NCBI GenBank assembly: GCA_947472645.1
Contig: CANJBQ010000010.1
Span: forward strand, 1-64,000
Direction: 5' to 3'
Source: Burkholderiaceae bacterium
Lineage (GTDB): Bacteria > Pseudomonadota > Gammaproteobacteria > Burkholderiales > Burkholderiaceae
DNA: 64,000 nt
Translations under genes and position numbers: made by a program
Notes under the pieces: generated by a model
What the model was told of the DNA's origin: nothing
The model's database searches: none
What the model saw: only the letters and a program-made list of their open reading frames with translations
Shown: positions 9,825 to 19,755 of the stretch, piece by piece
How the letters are laid out: every line of letters begins with the position of its first letter
Numbering within the stretch: position 1 is the first letter of the stretch

Positions 9825-10373
9825 ATGAAAATTTTGACAGAGTTTTTACCTATATTGGCTTTCTTCATTGCCTTCAAAGCCTTTGATATTTATATCGCTA
9901 CTGGGGTTGCTATTGCGATTACTTTGTTACAAATGATGTGGTTACTTTTGAAAAAGCAACCAATCACAAAAATGCAAATCTTCAACTTTATTGTTATTCT
10001 CATTTTTGGTGGCCTAACTATTTTTTTACATGATGAAAGCTTCATCAAAATCAAACCAACGATTTTGTATTGGTCTTTTGCATTAGCTCTTACCATTAGT
10101 TTTTATGTCTTTAAGAAGAACCTGATCCAATCCGTTATGGGTAAAGAGTTGGTATTAAATACGGACAATCCAGAGTCTATTTGGGCGAAGATTAACCTAT
10201 CTTGGATTGTTTATTTTGTCTTTTTAGGTGGGTTGAATTTGTATATTAGCAATCAATTTTCTCAAGACGTTTGGGTCAATTTTAAATTATCAACCATTGG
10301 GTTACTCGTTGTATTCATCGTTTTACAAGGTATTTGGTTATCAAAATACATTAAAAATACGGAAGAAGGATAA
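9825..10373 (+). CDS. yciB: inner-membrane septation protein A family (YciB/IspZ)
   Basis: A 182-residue integral membrane protein with about five to six hydrophobic segments. It matches YciB/IspZ: the N-terminal LTEFLPILAFFIAFKAFDIY, VMGKELVL in the middle, and the W-x-x-I-N-L-S-W block (IWAKINLSWIVYFVFLGGLNLY). The family is implicated in cell-envelope integrity and septation in enterobacteria and Shigella. It sits between msrB and bolA with 5-7 bp gaps, which is the usual beta-proteobacterial order. Confidence 0.92.
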   Translation: MKILTEFLPILAFFIAFKAFDIYIATGVAIAITLLQMMWLLLKKQPITKMQIFNFIVILIFGGLTIFLHDESFIKIKPTILYWSFALALTISFYVFKKNLIQSVMGKELVLNTDNPESIWAKINLSWIVYFVFLGGLNLYISNQFSQDVWVNFKLSTIGLLVVFIVLQGIWLSKYIKNTEEG

Positions 10374-10378
10374 TCCCT

Positions 10379-10669
10379 ATGTTGGCAATACACCCACAAA
10401 TTCTTTTGTATGAGGCCGAGCTTAAAAAGCAACTTCAACCCCTATACATTCAAATCATTGATGACTCTCATTTACATGCTGGACATGTGGGGCATACCTC
10501 AGCTGGAGCAAGTCACCTGACCGTGCATCTCGTATCAGACCGATTTATTGGACTATCAAGGTTACAAAGGCATCGTCTCGTGTATGATATCCTGAGTTCA
10601 TGGATGAAAACTGATATTCATGCCCTTGTCATCAACGCTAAAACACCATCTGAAAATGAAAAAAGTTAA
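10379..10669 (+). CDS. bolA: BolA family protein
   Basis: A 96-residue BolA/IbaG-type protein. The class II KH-like fold is marked by IIDDSHLHAGH near residues 26-36 and by HLTVHLVSDRF and RHRLVYDIL. BolA proteins pair with monothiol glutaredoxins in iron-sulfur handling and may act as regulators. A good ribosome site (GAAGGA) precedes the ATG by 8 nt. Its 3' end overlaps the start of the parvulin gene by 14 bp. Whether it corresponds to BolA proper or IbaG/YrbA cannot be settled from this alone. Confidence 0.88.
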   Translation: MLAIHPQILLYEAELKKQLQPLYIQIIDDSHLHAGHVGHTSAGASHLTVHLVSDRFIGLSRLQRHRLVYDILSSWMKTDIHALVINAKTPSENEKS

Positions 10670-11450
10670 CTTATTAAAAATAATCTCTGTCGCTGGATTG
10701 TTGGCATACTCTTCAATCAGCCTCGCACAAAATGCTGTGATAGTGAATGGAACACCCATCCCTAGCGCTAAGCTTGATCGCCTCGTTGAAAGTTCTGGTC
10801 AAGAGGCGACTCCTGAATTAAGGGCGAAAGCTCGAGATGTTCTCATTACCAAAGAGCTGATCTCCCAAGAAGCCGCTAAAAGAGGTATTACTAAAGAGCC
10901 TCAAGTACAAGACGCTCTTGAACAAGCTCGATTGGGGGTATTAGTTTCAGCAGTTTTTGAAGATTGGGTTACTAAAGAAGGTATCAGCGATAAAGATTTA
11001 GAGGCGGCCTATAACTCAATGAAGGGTCAACTTGGTGGCAAAGAATATAAAGCTAGTCATATCCTAGTAAAAGAGGAAAAATTAGCGAAATCTTTGCTAG
11101 CAAAGATCAAGGCTGGTGGGAACTTTGCCGAACTAGCCAAAGCAAACTCATTAGACAAAGGCTCAGCTATTAATGGTGGGAGCTTGGACTGGATTTCTCC
11201 AGCAGCGTTAGTTCCAGAATTCTCAAAAGCAATGACTGCTTTAACTCCTGGTCAAATGGCTCCAGCTCCTGTAAAAACGCAATTTGGATGGCACATTATT
11301 CAAGTGAATGAGTTACGTGAGCAGCCAGTGCCAACAATGCAGGAAGTTAAACCTCAGCTTATTCAAATGCTGACACAAGATCAGAATTGGCAAAAAGCTA
11401 AATTCATGGAAATGATGGATGGTTTTAAAGCGAAGGCAAAGATCCAGTAA
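10656..11450 (+). CDS. periplasmic peptidyl-prolyl isomerase, parvulin (PpiC) type
   Basis: A secreted foldase of 264 residues. I start it at MKKVNLLK (10656), which gives a classic signal peptide ending near SLAQN; an alternative start at 10620 would add 12 unlikely residues. The parvulin domain spans roughly residues 125-225 with YKASHILV, FAELAKANSLDKG, GGSLDWIS and FGWHIIQV. An N-terminal SurA-like helical part precedes it. It resembles the PrsA/SurA-like isomerases that fold outer-membrane or periplasmic proteins. It ends 5 bp from the convergent spermidine-synthase-like gene. Confidence 0.92.
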   Translation: MKKVNLLKIISVAGLLAYSSISLAQNAVIVNGTPIPSAKLDRLVESSGQEATPELRAKARDVLITKELISQEAAKRGITKEPQVQDALEQARLGVLVSAVFEDWVTKEGISDKDLEAAYNSMKGQLGGKEYKASHILVKEEKLAKSLLAKIKAGGNFAELAKANSLDKGSAINGGSLDWISPAALVPEFSKAMTALTPGQMAPAPVKTQFGWHIIQVNELREQPVPTMQEVKPQLIQMLTQDQNWQKAKFMEMMDGFKAKAKIQ

Positions 11451-11455
11451 ACCAT

Positions 11456-12226
11456 CTAAATCGTTAAATTATCTTTGGGCTGAACATTATTTTTTTGTAG
11501 ATGTTTAGCCCATTTCTTTGTGGGTAAGCCATATTCCTTTTGTAAAAACTGCGCCCTCTTTGCGAGATTTTTCCAGGACACTTTTAATGTAGGTCCTTTA
11601 AAAGCGATAACTACAACATTACAGTCATGTACCTCTTGAAACAATAAAACACGATTACCAAATACATCACAAATATTATTGATATTTGTCTTAAAGCTAG
11701 GATGTCTACTGAATAAATTAACGGTCATTACCCCAGGAAATTTAAGAGTATCGAAACATCCTTGATAAAACTCTAAAGAGTTTAATGCGGGTCCTGAAGC
11801 TTCACCATTAAAAATATCAACTTGTAGACTATCAAATATGCCATGATGATTATTTGATAACACATAATCAAGAGCATTCGCATGAACTACATTCATGCGA
11901 GGACTTTGTGTTTCTAATCCAAACATCGTTTGAGCTGCAACAATCACTGCTGGATTTAGTTCTACAGCTTCAGCTATGATCGTTGAATTGAGTCGATGCG
12001 TAAACTGTGTCAATGCACCTGTACCCAATCCAAGCTGGAGGGTTTTTGTATTAACTTCCGGGTCAAGAAATAGCATCCATGACATCATTTGCTGAGCGTA
12101 CTCTAACTCTATTGAATAGGGTTTCTTGAGCCGCATTGCACCCTGAACCCATTGAGTTCCTAGATGAAGGTAACGTACGCCATTTAATTCAGAAAATGTT
12201 ACTGGTTCATAATTAGAAAAATTCAT
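11456..12226 (-). CDS. spermidine-synthase-like protein (SAM-fold)
   Basis: A 256-residue protein of the spermidine synthase/methyltransferase fold. The nucleotide loop reads LQLGLGTGALTQF where true SpeE has GGGDG, and an acidic motif (EAVELNP) follows at the expected distance. Other visible blocks are VVHANALDYV and LQVDIFNGEASGP, equivalent to the catalytic-aspartate region. I start at the ATG of MNFSNY (12226), 5 bp after the purL stop with AAGGA just upstream; a TTG start at 12244 would overlap purL. Real aminopropyltransferase activity is uncertain; family membership is safer. Confidence 0.75.
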   Translation of the reverse strand: MNFSNYEPVTFSELNGVRYLHLGTQWVQGAMRLKKPYSIELEYAQQMMSWMLFLDPEVNTKTLQLGLGTGALTQFTHRLNSTIIAEAVELNPAVIVAAQTMFGLETQSPRMNVVHANALDYVLSNNHHGIFDSLQVDIFNGEASGPALNSLEFYQGCFDTLKFPGVMTVNLFSRHPSFKTNINNICDVFGNRVLLFQEVHDCNVVVIAFKGPTLKVSWKNLAKRAQFLQKEYGLPTKKWAKHLQKNNVQPKDNLTI

Positions 12227-12231
12227 AATCC

Positions 12232-15200
12232 TTAATTCACCCAATATCTAGCGTTTTTAAACATTCTCATCCATGGACTTAATCCGTCTTTTACAGTCGC
12301 CCATTCAGAAGGCGACCAGCTCATTTGAGCCACTCTAAAAACTCTTTCTGGATGAGGCATTAAGACAGTAAATCTTCCATCAGCTGTCGTCACACTGGTA
12401 ATTCCATCAGGCGATCCATTGGGATTATATGGAAAACGTTCTGTAGGAACACCTTGATGATCGGTATAGCGAAGAGCAATTAATTGTTCTTGTTGCAATA
12501 ATTTTTGAGAACCTTTATGGGAGAAATTAGCATATCCCTCACCATGAGCAACCACAATAGGAAGTTGACTACCAGTCATTCCTTTGAAAAACAAGGAATG
12601 CGAATCTACAATCTCAACTTGGACTAAGCGTGATTCGTATTGTTCAGAGATATTTCGAGTAAAAATAGGCCAAGCATGAGTACCAGGAATAATCTCAGAT
12701 AATTGACTAAGCATTTGACAACCATTACAAACACCTAAAGCAAAGGTATTTTTCGATTGAAAGAATTCTTCAAAATGATCACGTAGTGCTGAATTAAATA
12801 AGATCGACTTTGCCCAACCCTCTCCCGCGCCAAGAACATCACCATAACTAAATCCACCACAGGCGACTAAACCGATAAAATCCTGTAGTTTTTTTCTACC
12901 CGTAATTAAATCCGTCATATGCACATCATGAGATTCAAAACCAACTTGCGCAAAAGCATATGCCATTTCTTGATGAGAGTTAACTCCCTGCTCTCTTAAA
13001 ATTGCAATTTTTGGCTTTACATTTTTTGATATATAACTTGATACGGGCAAATCACTCATCTCAAAAGACAACTTTGGCGATAAGCCAGGATCAAAAATAT
13101 CGTTCACTAAAGCTTGTTCACTTTGGGCGCATTGCGGGTGGTCGCGTAAAGCAACAATCGTACAGCTTGTTTTTTCCCATAGCGTCTGTAAATCTTTTCT
13201 TGATGATTCGTAAATAGGTTTAGCATCACGCCAAATTTCAATCGTATCTTTAGTATTGGGCTTACCAATGACATTGGCATATGCGCTCAAATGATGTTGA
13301 CGTAATATATTAAACACATCATCTCGGTCTTTGCGACGAATTTGCAGGACGACACCTAATTCTTCATTAAACAATGCTCTAAGAGTGCTTTCTTGTCGTC
13401 TTCCAGAAATCTGTTGCGCCCAATTTTTTGCATCGCCATAATCAGACTCATGCCCTTTTTCAAGAACTAAGAGATCGACATTAATAGATAGTCCTATATG
13501 TGAACAAAACGACATCTCACATAAGGAAGCAAAAAGACCGCCATCAGAACGATCATGATAGGCCAAGACCTTACCTTGATCTTTGAGAAGAGTCAATGCA
13601 ACAAACAAATCTTTTAAAAGTTGAGGGCTCTTTAAATCTGGACAGATACTTTCATCTAGCGAATACGCCTGCGCCAAAATACTAGCACCAAGTCGGTTTT
13701 CACCTAGACCTAGATCAATCAACAATATTTCTGTATCTGACTCATTCTTTAATTGCGGAGTGATGGTTTTCATCACATGATGCACTGGTGCAAATGCAGA
13801 AATGATTAATGAGACCGGTGATGTTACAGTTTTGGATTCGTTTTGATCAGTCCATTGTGTTCGCATCGATAATGAATCTTTTCCAACGGGGATAGAAATG
13901 CCAAGATCAGGACAGAGCTCAAGACCAACCGTCTTTACAGCCTCAAATAATTTAACATCTTCTCCAGTTGTTCCACATGCTGCCATCCAGTTTGCTGAGA
14001 GTTTAATATCACTGATAGCACGAATATCCGTAGAAAGAATATTCGTAATAGCTTCACCAACAGCCATTCTAGCTGCCGCTGCTGAATCAAAAACTGCAAT
14101 CGGGGTTCTTTCTCCCATCGCCATTGCTTCGCCACGATAACCTTCATAATCCATCATCGTCACCGCACAATCAGCAACCGGCACTTGCCAAGGCCCTACC
14201 ATTTGGTCACGGTGAGATAGTCCCCCTACTGAACGATCACCAATCGTTATTAAAAAAGACTTACTGGCAACGGTAGGATGTTGAATAACTTGATCAATAG
14301 CATCATTAAGTGGAATATGAGTCCAATCTGATTTTACGCTAGTAATGGATACAGTTTTTACATCACGATGCGTTAATGGTGGTTTACCTAATAAAACGTC
14401 CATCGGTATATCGATTGGTAGATGCGCTGGATGATTTTGTGACTCATCAGAGTCCATCAGAACTAGTTGTGGATTTAATGTGGTTCTACCTACCACCACA
14501 TAAGGACAACGCTCTCGAGAGCAAATCTTAGAAAAAGCCTCTAAATCTTTTTCTTTGATGACGAGCACATATCTTTCTTGAGACTCATTACACCAAATTT
14601 CCGCAGGACTCATACCTGTTTCTTCAAGTGGAATCTTACGCAGATCAAAGACGGCGCCAAGTTTGGCGCTATCTGCTAGTTCTGGAAATGCATTTGATAA
14701 TCCCCCAGCCCCAACATCATGAATTGAGACAATTGGATTTTTTTTCCCATAAGAGATACAAGTATTAATCACTTCTTGAGCGCGACGCTCCATTTCAGGA
14801 TTGCCACGTTGCACAGAATTAAAGTCAAGATCCTGAGCATTAGCACCAGTGTTCATTGAACTTGCAGCTCCTCCTCCCATCCCTATTTTCATTCCAGGGC
14901 CACCTAATTGAATCATTAAATCACCAACGGCAATTTCATTCTTATGGGTATGCTCATCACGAATACTGCCAATACCTCCAGCAATCATGATGGGTTTATG
15001 GTATCCCCAATGCTTTCCAAGTAACTCTTGTTCAAAAACTCGAAAATATCCTCCCAATATGGGCCGACCAAATTCATTATTAAAGGCAGCTCCTCCAATT
15101 GGACCTTGAACCATAATATCTAATGGTGAGGCGATGGTTGATGGTTTACCGTAGGCATTACGTTCCCATAGCATCGAAAGCTCAGGAAGATGAAGGTTAG

Positions 15201-16215
15201 ATACAGAAAACCCTGTGAGGCCAGCTTTAGGTTTGCCGCCTATTCCAGTAGCACCTTCATCTCGAATTTCGCCACCAGCCCCTGTAGAAGCCCCTGGAAA
15301 TGGAGAAATAGCGGTTGGGTGATTATGCGTCTCAACTTTCATTAAAGTATGGACAATCTGGACTGTCTTTTCATAGATTTTCGTATCGGGTGCAGGGCTC
15401 CATATAACAGATTCACATCCTCTCATAATCGCAGCATTATCTGAGTATGCGACCACAGTTCCCTCTGGATGCAGTTTGTGTGTGTTACGAATCATTCCAA
15501 ATAAGGTGTTTGTTTGGTCGATGCCATCAATGGTCCAAGAAGCATTAAATATTTTATGGCGACAATGCTCGCTATTAGCTTGCGCAAACATGATGAGTTC
15601 GACATCACTTGGATTGCGTTTTAGCTCAGTAAAACTCTTGAACAAATAGACAATCTCATCATCAGATAAAGCTAATCCAAGATCAATATTAGCTTGATCA
15701 AGCGCTTGACGCCCGAGTTTGAGAAGATCAATATTTTGAAAAGGTTGTTTGGGTAATACTTGATATTGAAGCTTTAAATCATTTGCATCCAATAAGATAG
15801 ATTCGGTCATTCGATCGTGCGTTAAATCATATAACTTCGATAAAGAAGAGTCATTTAATGCTTTAGACGAAATGTATTGATACTCCACTCCTCTTTCTAA
15901 TCGCAGCAAAGGAAGATTGCATAATTTAGCAATTTCAGTGGCTTTACTAGCCCATGGTGAAATAGTACCTATTCTTGGAATGACAAAAAAGCTTGAACTA
16001 TCCTTGATTGTTGGACTTGTTTTAGGAAGATTTAAGAGTTGCTGAATTTGTTCGGACTGAATCTGGGATATTGGCAATTCAGTCCATATCAAGTACTGGT
16101 AACTCACTTGTATCGAATTAATCGGTAATTGATATTTTTTAAACTGGTCAATTAATCTTTGTTGACGATATTTGGAGAGCGCGGCTGATCCGCGGTAGAG
16201 GCTAAAAATGGGCAT
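12232..16215 (-). CDS. purL: phosphoribosylformylglycinamidine synthase
   Basis: Fourth step of de novo purine synthesis: converts FGAR to FGAM using glutamine and ATP. At 1327 residues it is the large single-chain proteobacterial form. Domains in order are the N-terminal FGAM-synthase domain (1-150), the linker with the [15 protein letters not shown] motif, two AIR-synthase-type halves with [20 protein letters not shown] and the [17 protein letters not shown] block, and a C-terminal class I glutamine amidotransferase. The last has its Cys nucleophile in GVCNGCQML near residue 1160 and the His/Glu pair in [10 protein letters not shown] spermidine-synthase-like gene follows 5 bp later. Confidence 0.97.
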   Translation of the reverse strand: MPIFSLYRGSAALSKYRQQRLIDQFKKYQLPINSIQVSYQYLIWTELPISQIQSEQIQQLLNLPKTSPTIKDSSSFFVIPRIGTISPWASKATEIAKLCNLPLLRLERGVEYQYISSKALNDSSLSKLYDLTHDRMTESILLDANDLKLQYQVLPKQPFQNIDLLKLGRQALDQANIDLGLALSDDEIVYLFKSFTELKRNPSDVELIMFAQANSEHCRHKIFNASWTIDGIDQTNTLFGMIRNTHKLHPEGTVVAYSDNAAIMRGCESVIWSPAPDTKIYEKTVQIVHTLMKVETHNHPTAISPFPGASTGAGGEIRDEGATGIGGKPKAGLTGFSVSNLHLPELSMLWERNAYGKPSTIASPLDIMVQGPIGGAAFNNEFGRPILGGYFRVFEQELLGKHWGYHKPIMIAGGIGSIRDEHTHKNEIAVGDLMIQLGGPGMKIGMGGGAASSMNTGANAQDLDFNSVQRGNPEMERRAQEVINTCISYGKKNPIVSIHDVGAGGLSNAFPELADSAKLGAVFDLRKIPLEETGMSPAEIWCNESQERYVLVIKEKDLEAFSKICSRERCPYVVVGRTTLNPQLVLMDSDESQNHPAHLPIDIPMDVLLGKPPLTHRDVKTVSITSVKSDWTHIPLNDAIDQVIQHPTVASKSFLITIGDRSVGGLSHRDQMVGPWQVPVADCAVTMMDYEGYRGEAMAMGERTPIAVFDSAAAARMAVGEAITNILSTDIRAISDIKLSANWMAACGTTGEDVKLFEAVKTVGLELCPDLGISIPVGKDSLSMRTQWTDQNESKTVTSPVSLIISAFAPVHHVMKTITPQLKNESDTEILLIDLGLGENRLGASILAQAYSLDESICPDLKSPQLLKDLFVALTLLKDQGKVLAYHDRSDGGLFASLCEMSFCSHIGLSINVDLLVLEKGHESDYGDAKNWAQQISGRRQESTLRALFNEELGVVLQIRRKDRDDVFNILRQHHLSAYANVIGKPNTKDTIEIWRDAKPIYESSRKDLQTLWEKTSCTIVALRDHPQCAQSEQALVNDIFDPGLSPKLSFEMSDLPVSSYISKNVKPKIAILREQGVNSHQEMAYAFAQVGFESHDVHMTDLITGRKKLQDFIGLVACGGFSYGDVLGAGEGWAKSILFNSALRDHFEEFFQSKNTFALGVCNGCQMLSQLSEIIPGTHAWPIFTRNISEQYESRLVQVEIVDSHSLFFKGMTGSQLPIVVAHGEGYANFSHKGSQKLLQQEQLIALRYTDHQGVPTERFPYNPNGSPDGITSVTTADGRFTVLMPHPERVFRVAQMSWSPSEWATVKDGLSPWMRMFKNARYWVN

Positions 16216-16248
16216 TCTCTGATTATACGAAATGCTGTGGCTTCTTGG

Positions 16249-16749
16249 CTAAATGATGATTGGTTGATCAGGTAACTCATTAGGAGTAATCACCGATTCG
16301 GGGAAATGCTCCTGAAGGACACTCGTAATTCTCTCAATCCCCAATAAAACCCCTTCTTCAAATTGATTATTTTGAAGAAGCATTCCCATTTCTTGACTGA
16401 CTTTATCCCAATAGTTTTGGCCAGCTTTCTCATGGATATGACGATCCGCAATAATTTCAAATGCATGGTCTGCCATTAGTAAATAGATTAAAACACCATT
16501 ATTGTTAGCCGTATCCCAAACCCGAAATAAGGAAAAAATTTCTAACGCACGTTCCTTAACGGATATGGCATGATAAAGAGCCAAAGGAGATAATGAAGTT
16601 TCTACGATAAAGCGAATTTGTCCGTTATGACAAATTTCACTAGTAGCTATAGTCTGTTCAATTTTCTTCAGGGTTACTGCAGGAAATCGCTTTTGGGTAC
16701 TGTAATTAGTCGCCAATAAATGACGAAACATCCTTAATATCAATCGCAT
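16249..16749 (-). CDS. TPM-domain protein, short form
   Basis: A 166-residue protein of the TPM (YgcG-like) family without the signal peptide and glycine-rich tail of its upstream neighbour. Visible family features are ALYHAISVKERALEIFSLFRVWDT, a NNNGVLIYLLMADHAFEIIAD block and a C-terminal LLGIERITSVLQEHFP. I choose the second ATG (16749) because a perfect AGGAGG lies 6 nt before it and abuts the first ATG. It shares 1 bp with the stop of the upstream TPM gene. Function unknown; TPM proteins are sometimes linked to membrane or photosystem repair. Confidence 0.82.
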   Translation of the reverse strand: MRLILRMFRHLLATNYSTQKRFPAVTLKKIEQTIATSEICHNGQIRFIVETSLSPLALYHAISVKERALEIFSLFRVWDTANNNGVLIYLLMADHAFEIIADRHIHEKAGQNYWDKVSQEMGMLLQNNQFEEGVLLGIERITSVLQEHFPESVITPNELPDQPIII

Positions 16750-17699
16750 TACCATCCTCCTGAAGCGCCACCGCCACCAAAACCACCGCCACCGCCACCG
16801 CCACCACCAAAGCCTCCGCTTCTTCCTCTAGAGCTAAAGCCTCCACCCCCAGGGAAAATGATGGGTCCACCCCGACCAGCTAAACCACCTAACATGGAGG
16901 CAAAAAATCCAATAAATGCCGCAATAATGGCAATGCCAATCAAGCCGGTAATTGAAAAAGCTAAAAATCCAATAATGCCGGCTGTTGCTGTACCGCCGAG
17001 GGTCTTGCCTAGAATACTTTTGAGAATACCGCCCAAAAATATTGACAACATAAAGGCAATCAAATAAATGCCGTCCATATCATCAGAGGAAGTTTCAGCT
17101 CTGGATTTAGGGGCTGGCAAAGGTTCCCCATCAATCACTTTGATCAATCGATCTACGCCTGCATCAATACCTTCAAAATACTGATTTTGTTTAAAGTAGG
17201 GGGTGATTACTTCAGTAATAATTCTTTTTGCCGTCAAATCGTTGACAGCACCTTCCAATCCATAACCAACCTCAATACGTAATCGTCGATCATCTTTAGC
17301 AATAAGCAGTAAGACGCCATCATCAATTTTTTTTCTTCCTAATTTCCACGTTTGAACAACCCTCATTGAATATTGTTCGATGGCTTCAGGTTGGGTTGTT
17401 GGGACCAACAAAATAGCAATTTGACTTCCTTTCGATGCTTCAAATGCACTAAGTTTGAGATTTAAACTGGCAATCTGTGCCGTTGATAACGTCCCTGTGA
17501 AGTCAGTTATTTGTTCTTTTAATTCAGGAATCTGAAGAAGCTCCCCTACTCGATTAGAGTTCCTTTCATAGCTAGATCCAGTTGTTGGAGTCCTCAGATT
17601 ATTCGTTTGAGCCCACAAGGATGATGGGATAACAAGATAATAAAAGGCAAAACTTAGTACTAGGACTTTACGCACTAGTACTTGAAGATATTTACACAT
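16749..17699 (-). CDS. TPM-domain membrane protein, YgcG type
   Basis: A 316-residue exported protein: signal peptide ending near SSLWAQ (residue 31), a TPM domain (about residues 60-200) with the lines DFTGTLSTAQIASLN, GSQIAILLV, RVVQTWKLGRKKIDDGVLLL and RLRIEVGYGLEGAVND, then two to three transmembrane segments (about 215-275) and a C-terminal glycine tail (GGGGGGGFGGGGASGGW). It follows lemA by 3 bp; lemA next to TPM genes is a widespread pairing of unknown function. The glycine tail is encoded by the imperfect CCACCG-type repeat listed separately. Confidence 0.88.
   Translation of the reverse strand: MCKYLQVLVRKVLVLSFAFYYLVIPSSLWAQTNNLRTPTTGSSYERNSNRVGELLQIPELKEQITDFTGTLSTAQIASLNLKLSAFEASKGSQIAILLVPTTQPEAIEQYSMRVVQTWKLGRKKIDDGVLLLIAKDDRRLRIEVGYGLEGAVNDLTAKRIITEVITPYFKQNQYFEGIDAGVDRLIKVIDGEPLPAPKSRAETSSDDMDGIYLIAFMLSIFLGGILKSILGKTLGGTATAGIIGFLAFSITGLIGIAIIAAFIGFFASMLGGLAGRGGPIIFPGGGGFSSRGRSGGFGGGGGGGGGFGGGGASGGW
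16756..16761 (-). promoter_or_regulatory. perfect Shine-Dalgarno of the short TPM gene
   Basis: AGGAGG on the minus strand, inside the end of the upstream TPM gene. It lies exactly 6 nt before the ATG at 16749 and directly against the ATG at 16755, so it selects the downstream start. Confidence 0.75.
16768..16810. repeat. low-complexity CCACCG-type repeat
   Basis: Imperfect triplet repeats (CCA/CCG on the plus strand) encoding the polyglycine tail of the YgcG-type protein on the minus strand. It is coding low complexity, not a mobile or CRISPR repeat, though it could vary in length between strains. Confidence 0.8.
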
Positions 17700-17702
17700 G
17701 CA

Positions 17703-18314
17703 TTACTTAGAAGTATTAAAGTCAACAGTTGGAGGTTTGGCTATTTCAGCTTCATTTTCAACAGTAAAGTTAGCTTTGGCTTTATAACCAAAAAGCATTG
17801 CCGTTAAGTTATTAGGAAAGGTTCTAACCGCCAAGTTATATTCTTGTACAGCATCGATATAACGTTTACGGGCCACTGTAATACGATTTTCAGTGCCTTC
17901 TAATTGAGCTGAAAGATCTCTAAAGCTTTGATCCGACTTTAATGTCGGGTAATTTTCAGAAACCACCATCAAGCGTGATAGCGATCCTTTTAATTCGTTT
18001 TGAGCGGCCATATACTTTTTAAAAGCCTCAGGATCATTAATCAACTCCGGAGTAGCTTGCATTGAGCCAACTCGAGAACGTGCTTCCGTGATTTTGGTGA
18101 GCACCTCTTTTTCTTGACTAGCATAACCCTGAACCGTTGAAACCAAGTTAGGAATTAAGTCAGCGCGACGTTGATATTGATTCAATACTTCAGACCACGA
18201 TGTTTTAACTTGCTCATCTGTCGTTTGAAAAGTGTTATATCCACAACCACTTAGCATCAATGAGAAAAGCATTAATAAACCTCTAAATAAGCTACCTTTC
18301 ATAAAAGTCTTCAA
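17703..18314 (-). CDS. lemA: LemA family lipoprotein
   Basis: A 203-residue LemA-family protein. The N terminus has a lipoprotein signal with lipobox LSGC (Cys near residue 24), then the family blocks QYQRRADLIPNLVSTVQGYA, EVLTKITEARS, LMVVSENYPTLKSDQSF and RDLSAQLEGTENRI. Coiled-coil-like helices are expected. I keep the TTG start at 18314 because AGGGGG lies 6 nt upstream; an ATG at 18302 has only a weak site. It leads a lemA-TPM-TPM cluster, a common but functionally unresolved association. Confidence 0.9.
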   Translation of the reverse strand: MKTFMKGSLFRGLLMLFSLMLSGCGYNTFQTTDEQVKTSWSEVLNQYQRRADLIPNLVSTVQGYASQEKEVLTKITEARSRVGSMQATPELINDPEAFKKYMAAQNELKGSLSRLMVVSENYPTLKSDQSFRDLSAQLEGTENRITVARKRYIDAVQEYNLAVRTFPNNLTAMLFGYKAKANFTVENEAEIAKPPTVDFNTSK

Positions 18315-18320
18315 TTCATA

Positions 18321-18326
18321 CCCCCT
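18321..18326 (-). promoter_or_regulatory. Shine-Dalgarno supporting a TTG start of lemA
   Basis: AGGGGG on the minus strand, 6 nt before a TTG codon at 18312-18314 that is in frame with lemA. The in-frame ATG at 18300-18302 has no comparable site. An out-of-frame ATG at 18317-18319 runs into a stop at once. Confidence 0.5.
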
Positions 18327-18414
18327 AGTTATTAATTATTTTATCGATTGATAAGTAATTATTCATTGTTATGAGTGGCCTAATATTTGCCATCTTTACC
18401 ATTAATTACAGTTC

Positions 18415-19104
18415 TCATTGCTTAGATTGTGCTAATTGACCACCCTTTAACACTAAAATCCTATCACATTGATGCGATATTTCTTCATCATGAGTAACCA
18501 TAATGATGGTAGTGCCAAGCTCATGATTCAATTCAAAAAGAAGCTCGATAATCTTTTTGCCATTCTCAACATCAAGGCTACCAGTAGGTTCATCTAAAAA
18601 CAGAACCTTAGGCTCAGTAACAAACGCTCTAGCTAATGCAATTCTTTGTTGCTCTCCACCTGAAAGAGTTGCTGGATAGTGATTAGTCCTTGCAGATAAA
18701 CCTATTCGCTCCAGCAAACTCTCGGCTTTACGAAGATTTTTGGCGTTATATCTGCCTGATATCTCTAAGGGCAAACAAATATTTTGTAATGCCGTTAATT
18801 CCGGGATCAGTAAAAACGATTGAAAGACAAAACCGACAGAATCTTTTCGAAGTCCTGCGCGCTGGTTTTCAGTTAAGGATTTTAATTCTGAACCTAATAA
18901 TTGGACCGATCCATCATATTGGTGATCTAAGCCTGCCAATATACTCAGTAAGGTTGTTTTCCCCGATCCAGAACTTCCTAAGATGGCAATTTTTTCTTTT
19001 GCATAGATAGATATGTTGATATCAGTTAATATCTGAAGAAAACCTTGATGAGTTGATACTATTTTATTTAAATGTCGAACTTCAATAATTGGTTCTAATT
19101 GCAT
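18415..19104 (-). CDS. ABC transporter ATP-binding protein, YbbA/LolD type
   Basis: A 229-residue ABC ATPase from the ATG at 19104. Motifs: Walker A GSSGSGKTT, Q-loop VFQSFLLIPELTALQN, signature LSGGEQQRIALARA, Walker B VLFLDEPTGSLD and the switch His in MVTHDEE. It belongs to the MacB/LolD/FtsE subfamily. Position divergent from a TesA-type esterase matches E. coli ybbA-tesA. In E. coli the permease gene ybbP follows ybbA; here the next gene downstream is lemA, so no permease is adjacent. A TTG at 19143 would extend the protein by 13 residues but overlaps the esterase start. Confidence 0.87.
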   Translation of the reverse strand: MQLEPIIEVRHLNKIVSTHQGFLQILTDINISIYAKEKIAILGSSGSGKTTLLSILAGLDHQYDGSVQLLGSELKSLTENQRAGLRKDSVGFVFQSFLLIPELTALQNICLPLEISGRYNAKNLRKAESLLERIGLSARTNHYPATLSGGEQQRIALARAFVTEPKVLFLDEPTGSLDVENGKKIIELLFELNHELGTTIIMVTHDEEISHQCDRILVLKGGQLAQSKQ

Positions 19105-19113
19105 AATATACTC

Positions 19114-19755
19114 ATGAAAATATCTCCTTTTATTATCGTACAAAAAACTTTTCTTTACGTTTTTTTGCTGACTTTAAGTTTTTCTCTCCAAGCCCAAAAT
19201 ATACCCACGAATCGAATATTGATTTTAGGGGACAGTATTTCGGCCGGTTACGGGTTAGCACAGGGTAAAGGATGGGTAACTCTCCTCAGGGAGTCCCTAA
19301 AGATCTCTAAATATTCATTTGAAATCAATAATGCCAGTATCAGCGGGGACACCACGGCGGGAGGCAAGCAGCGCCTTAGTAAGCTAATTGATCAATACCA
19401 TCCCAATATCTTAATTATTGAACTCGGCGCCAATGATGCTCTCCGGGGCTTTCCCATCGAAATGAGTGCCAAAAATCTGGAAGCGATGATGCAACTCGCA
19501 CTTAAAAATAATATCAAAATACTTCTTCTTGGTATGAAAGTTCCCACTAATTATGGTCAAGATTACACACAAAAATTTAGTCAAATGTATGTGACGGAGG
19601 CTAAAAAATCAAATGCTACTTTAGTGCCATTTTTATTGGAAGGAATGGCAACTAAAAAGGAATTTTTTCAGGAGGACGGCATCCACCCAAATGAACAGGC
19701 GCAAATCATTTTGTTAAAAAATGTAATGCCTCAGTTAAGTACTTTACTGCAATGA
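19114..19755 (+). CDS. tesA: SGNH-family arylesterase/thioesterase, TesA type
   Basis: A 213-residue secreted esterase. The signal peptide ends near SLQAQN. SGNH blocks are all present: GDSISAGYG (Ser nucleophile), ISGDTTAGG (Gly), GANDALRG (Asn) and DGIHPNEQ (Asp/His). E. coli TesA (thioesterase I, protease I, lysophospholipase L1) is the best characterised relative. I use the ATG at 19114; a TTG at 19099 would overlap the divergent ABC gene. The two ATGs are only 9 bp apart back to back. Its last 12 bp overlap the convergent PpiD-like gene. Confidence 0.92.
   Translation: MKISPFIIVQKTFLYVFLLTLSFSLQAQNIPTNRILILGDSISAGYGLAQGKGWVTLLRESLKISKYSFEINNASISGDTTAGGKQRLSKLIDQYHPNILIIELGANDALRGFPIEMSAKNLEAMMQLALKNNIKILLLGMKVPTNYGQDYTQKFSQMYVTEAKKSNATLVPFLLEGMATKKEFFQEDGIHPNEQAQIILLKNVMPQLSTLLQ

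Noticed and set aside
16768..16810. Repeat array as CRISPR or minisatellite
   Set aside because: It is triplet low complexity coding for polyglycine, with no spacers.
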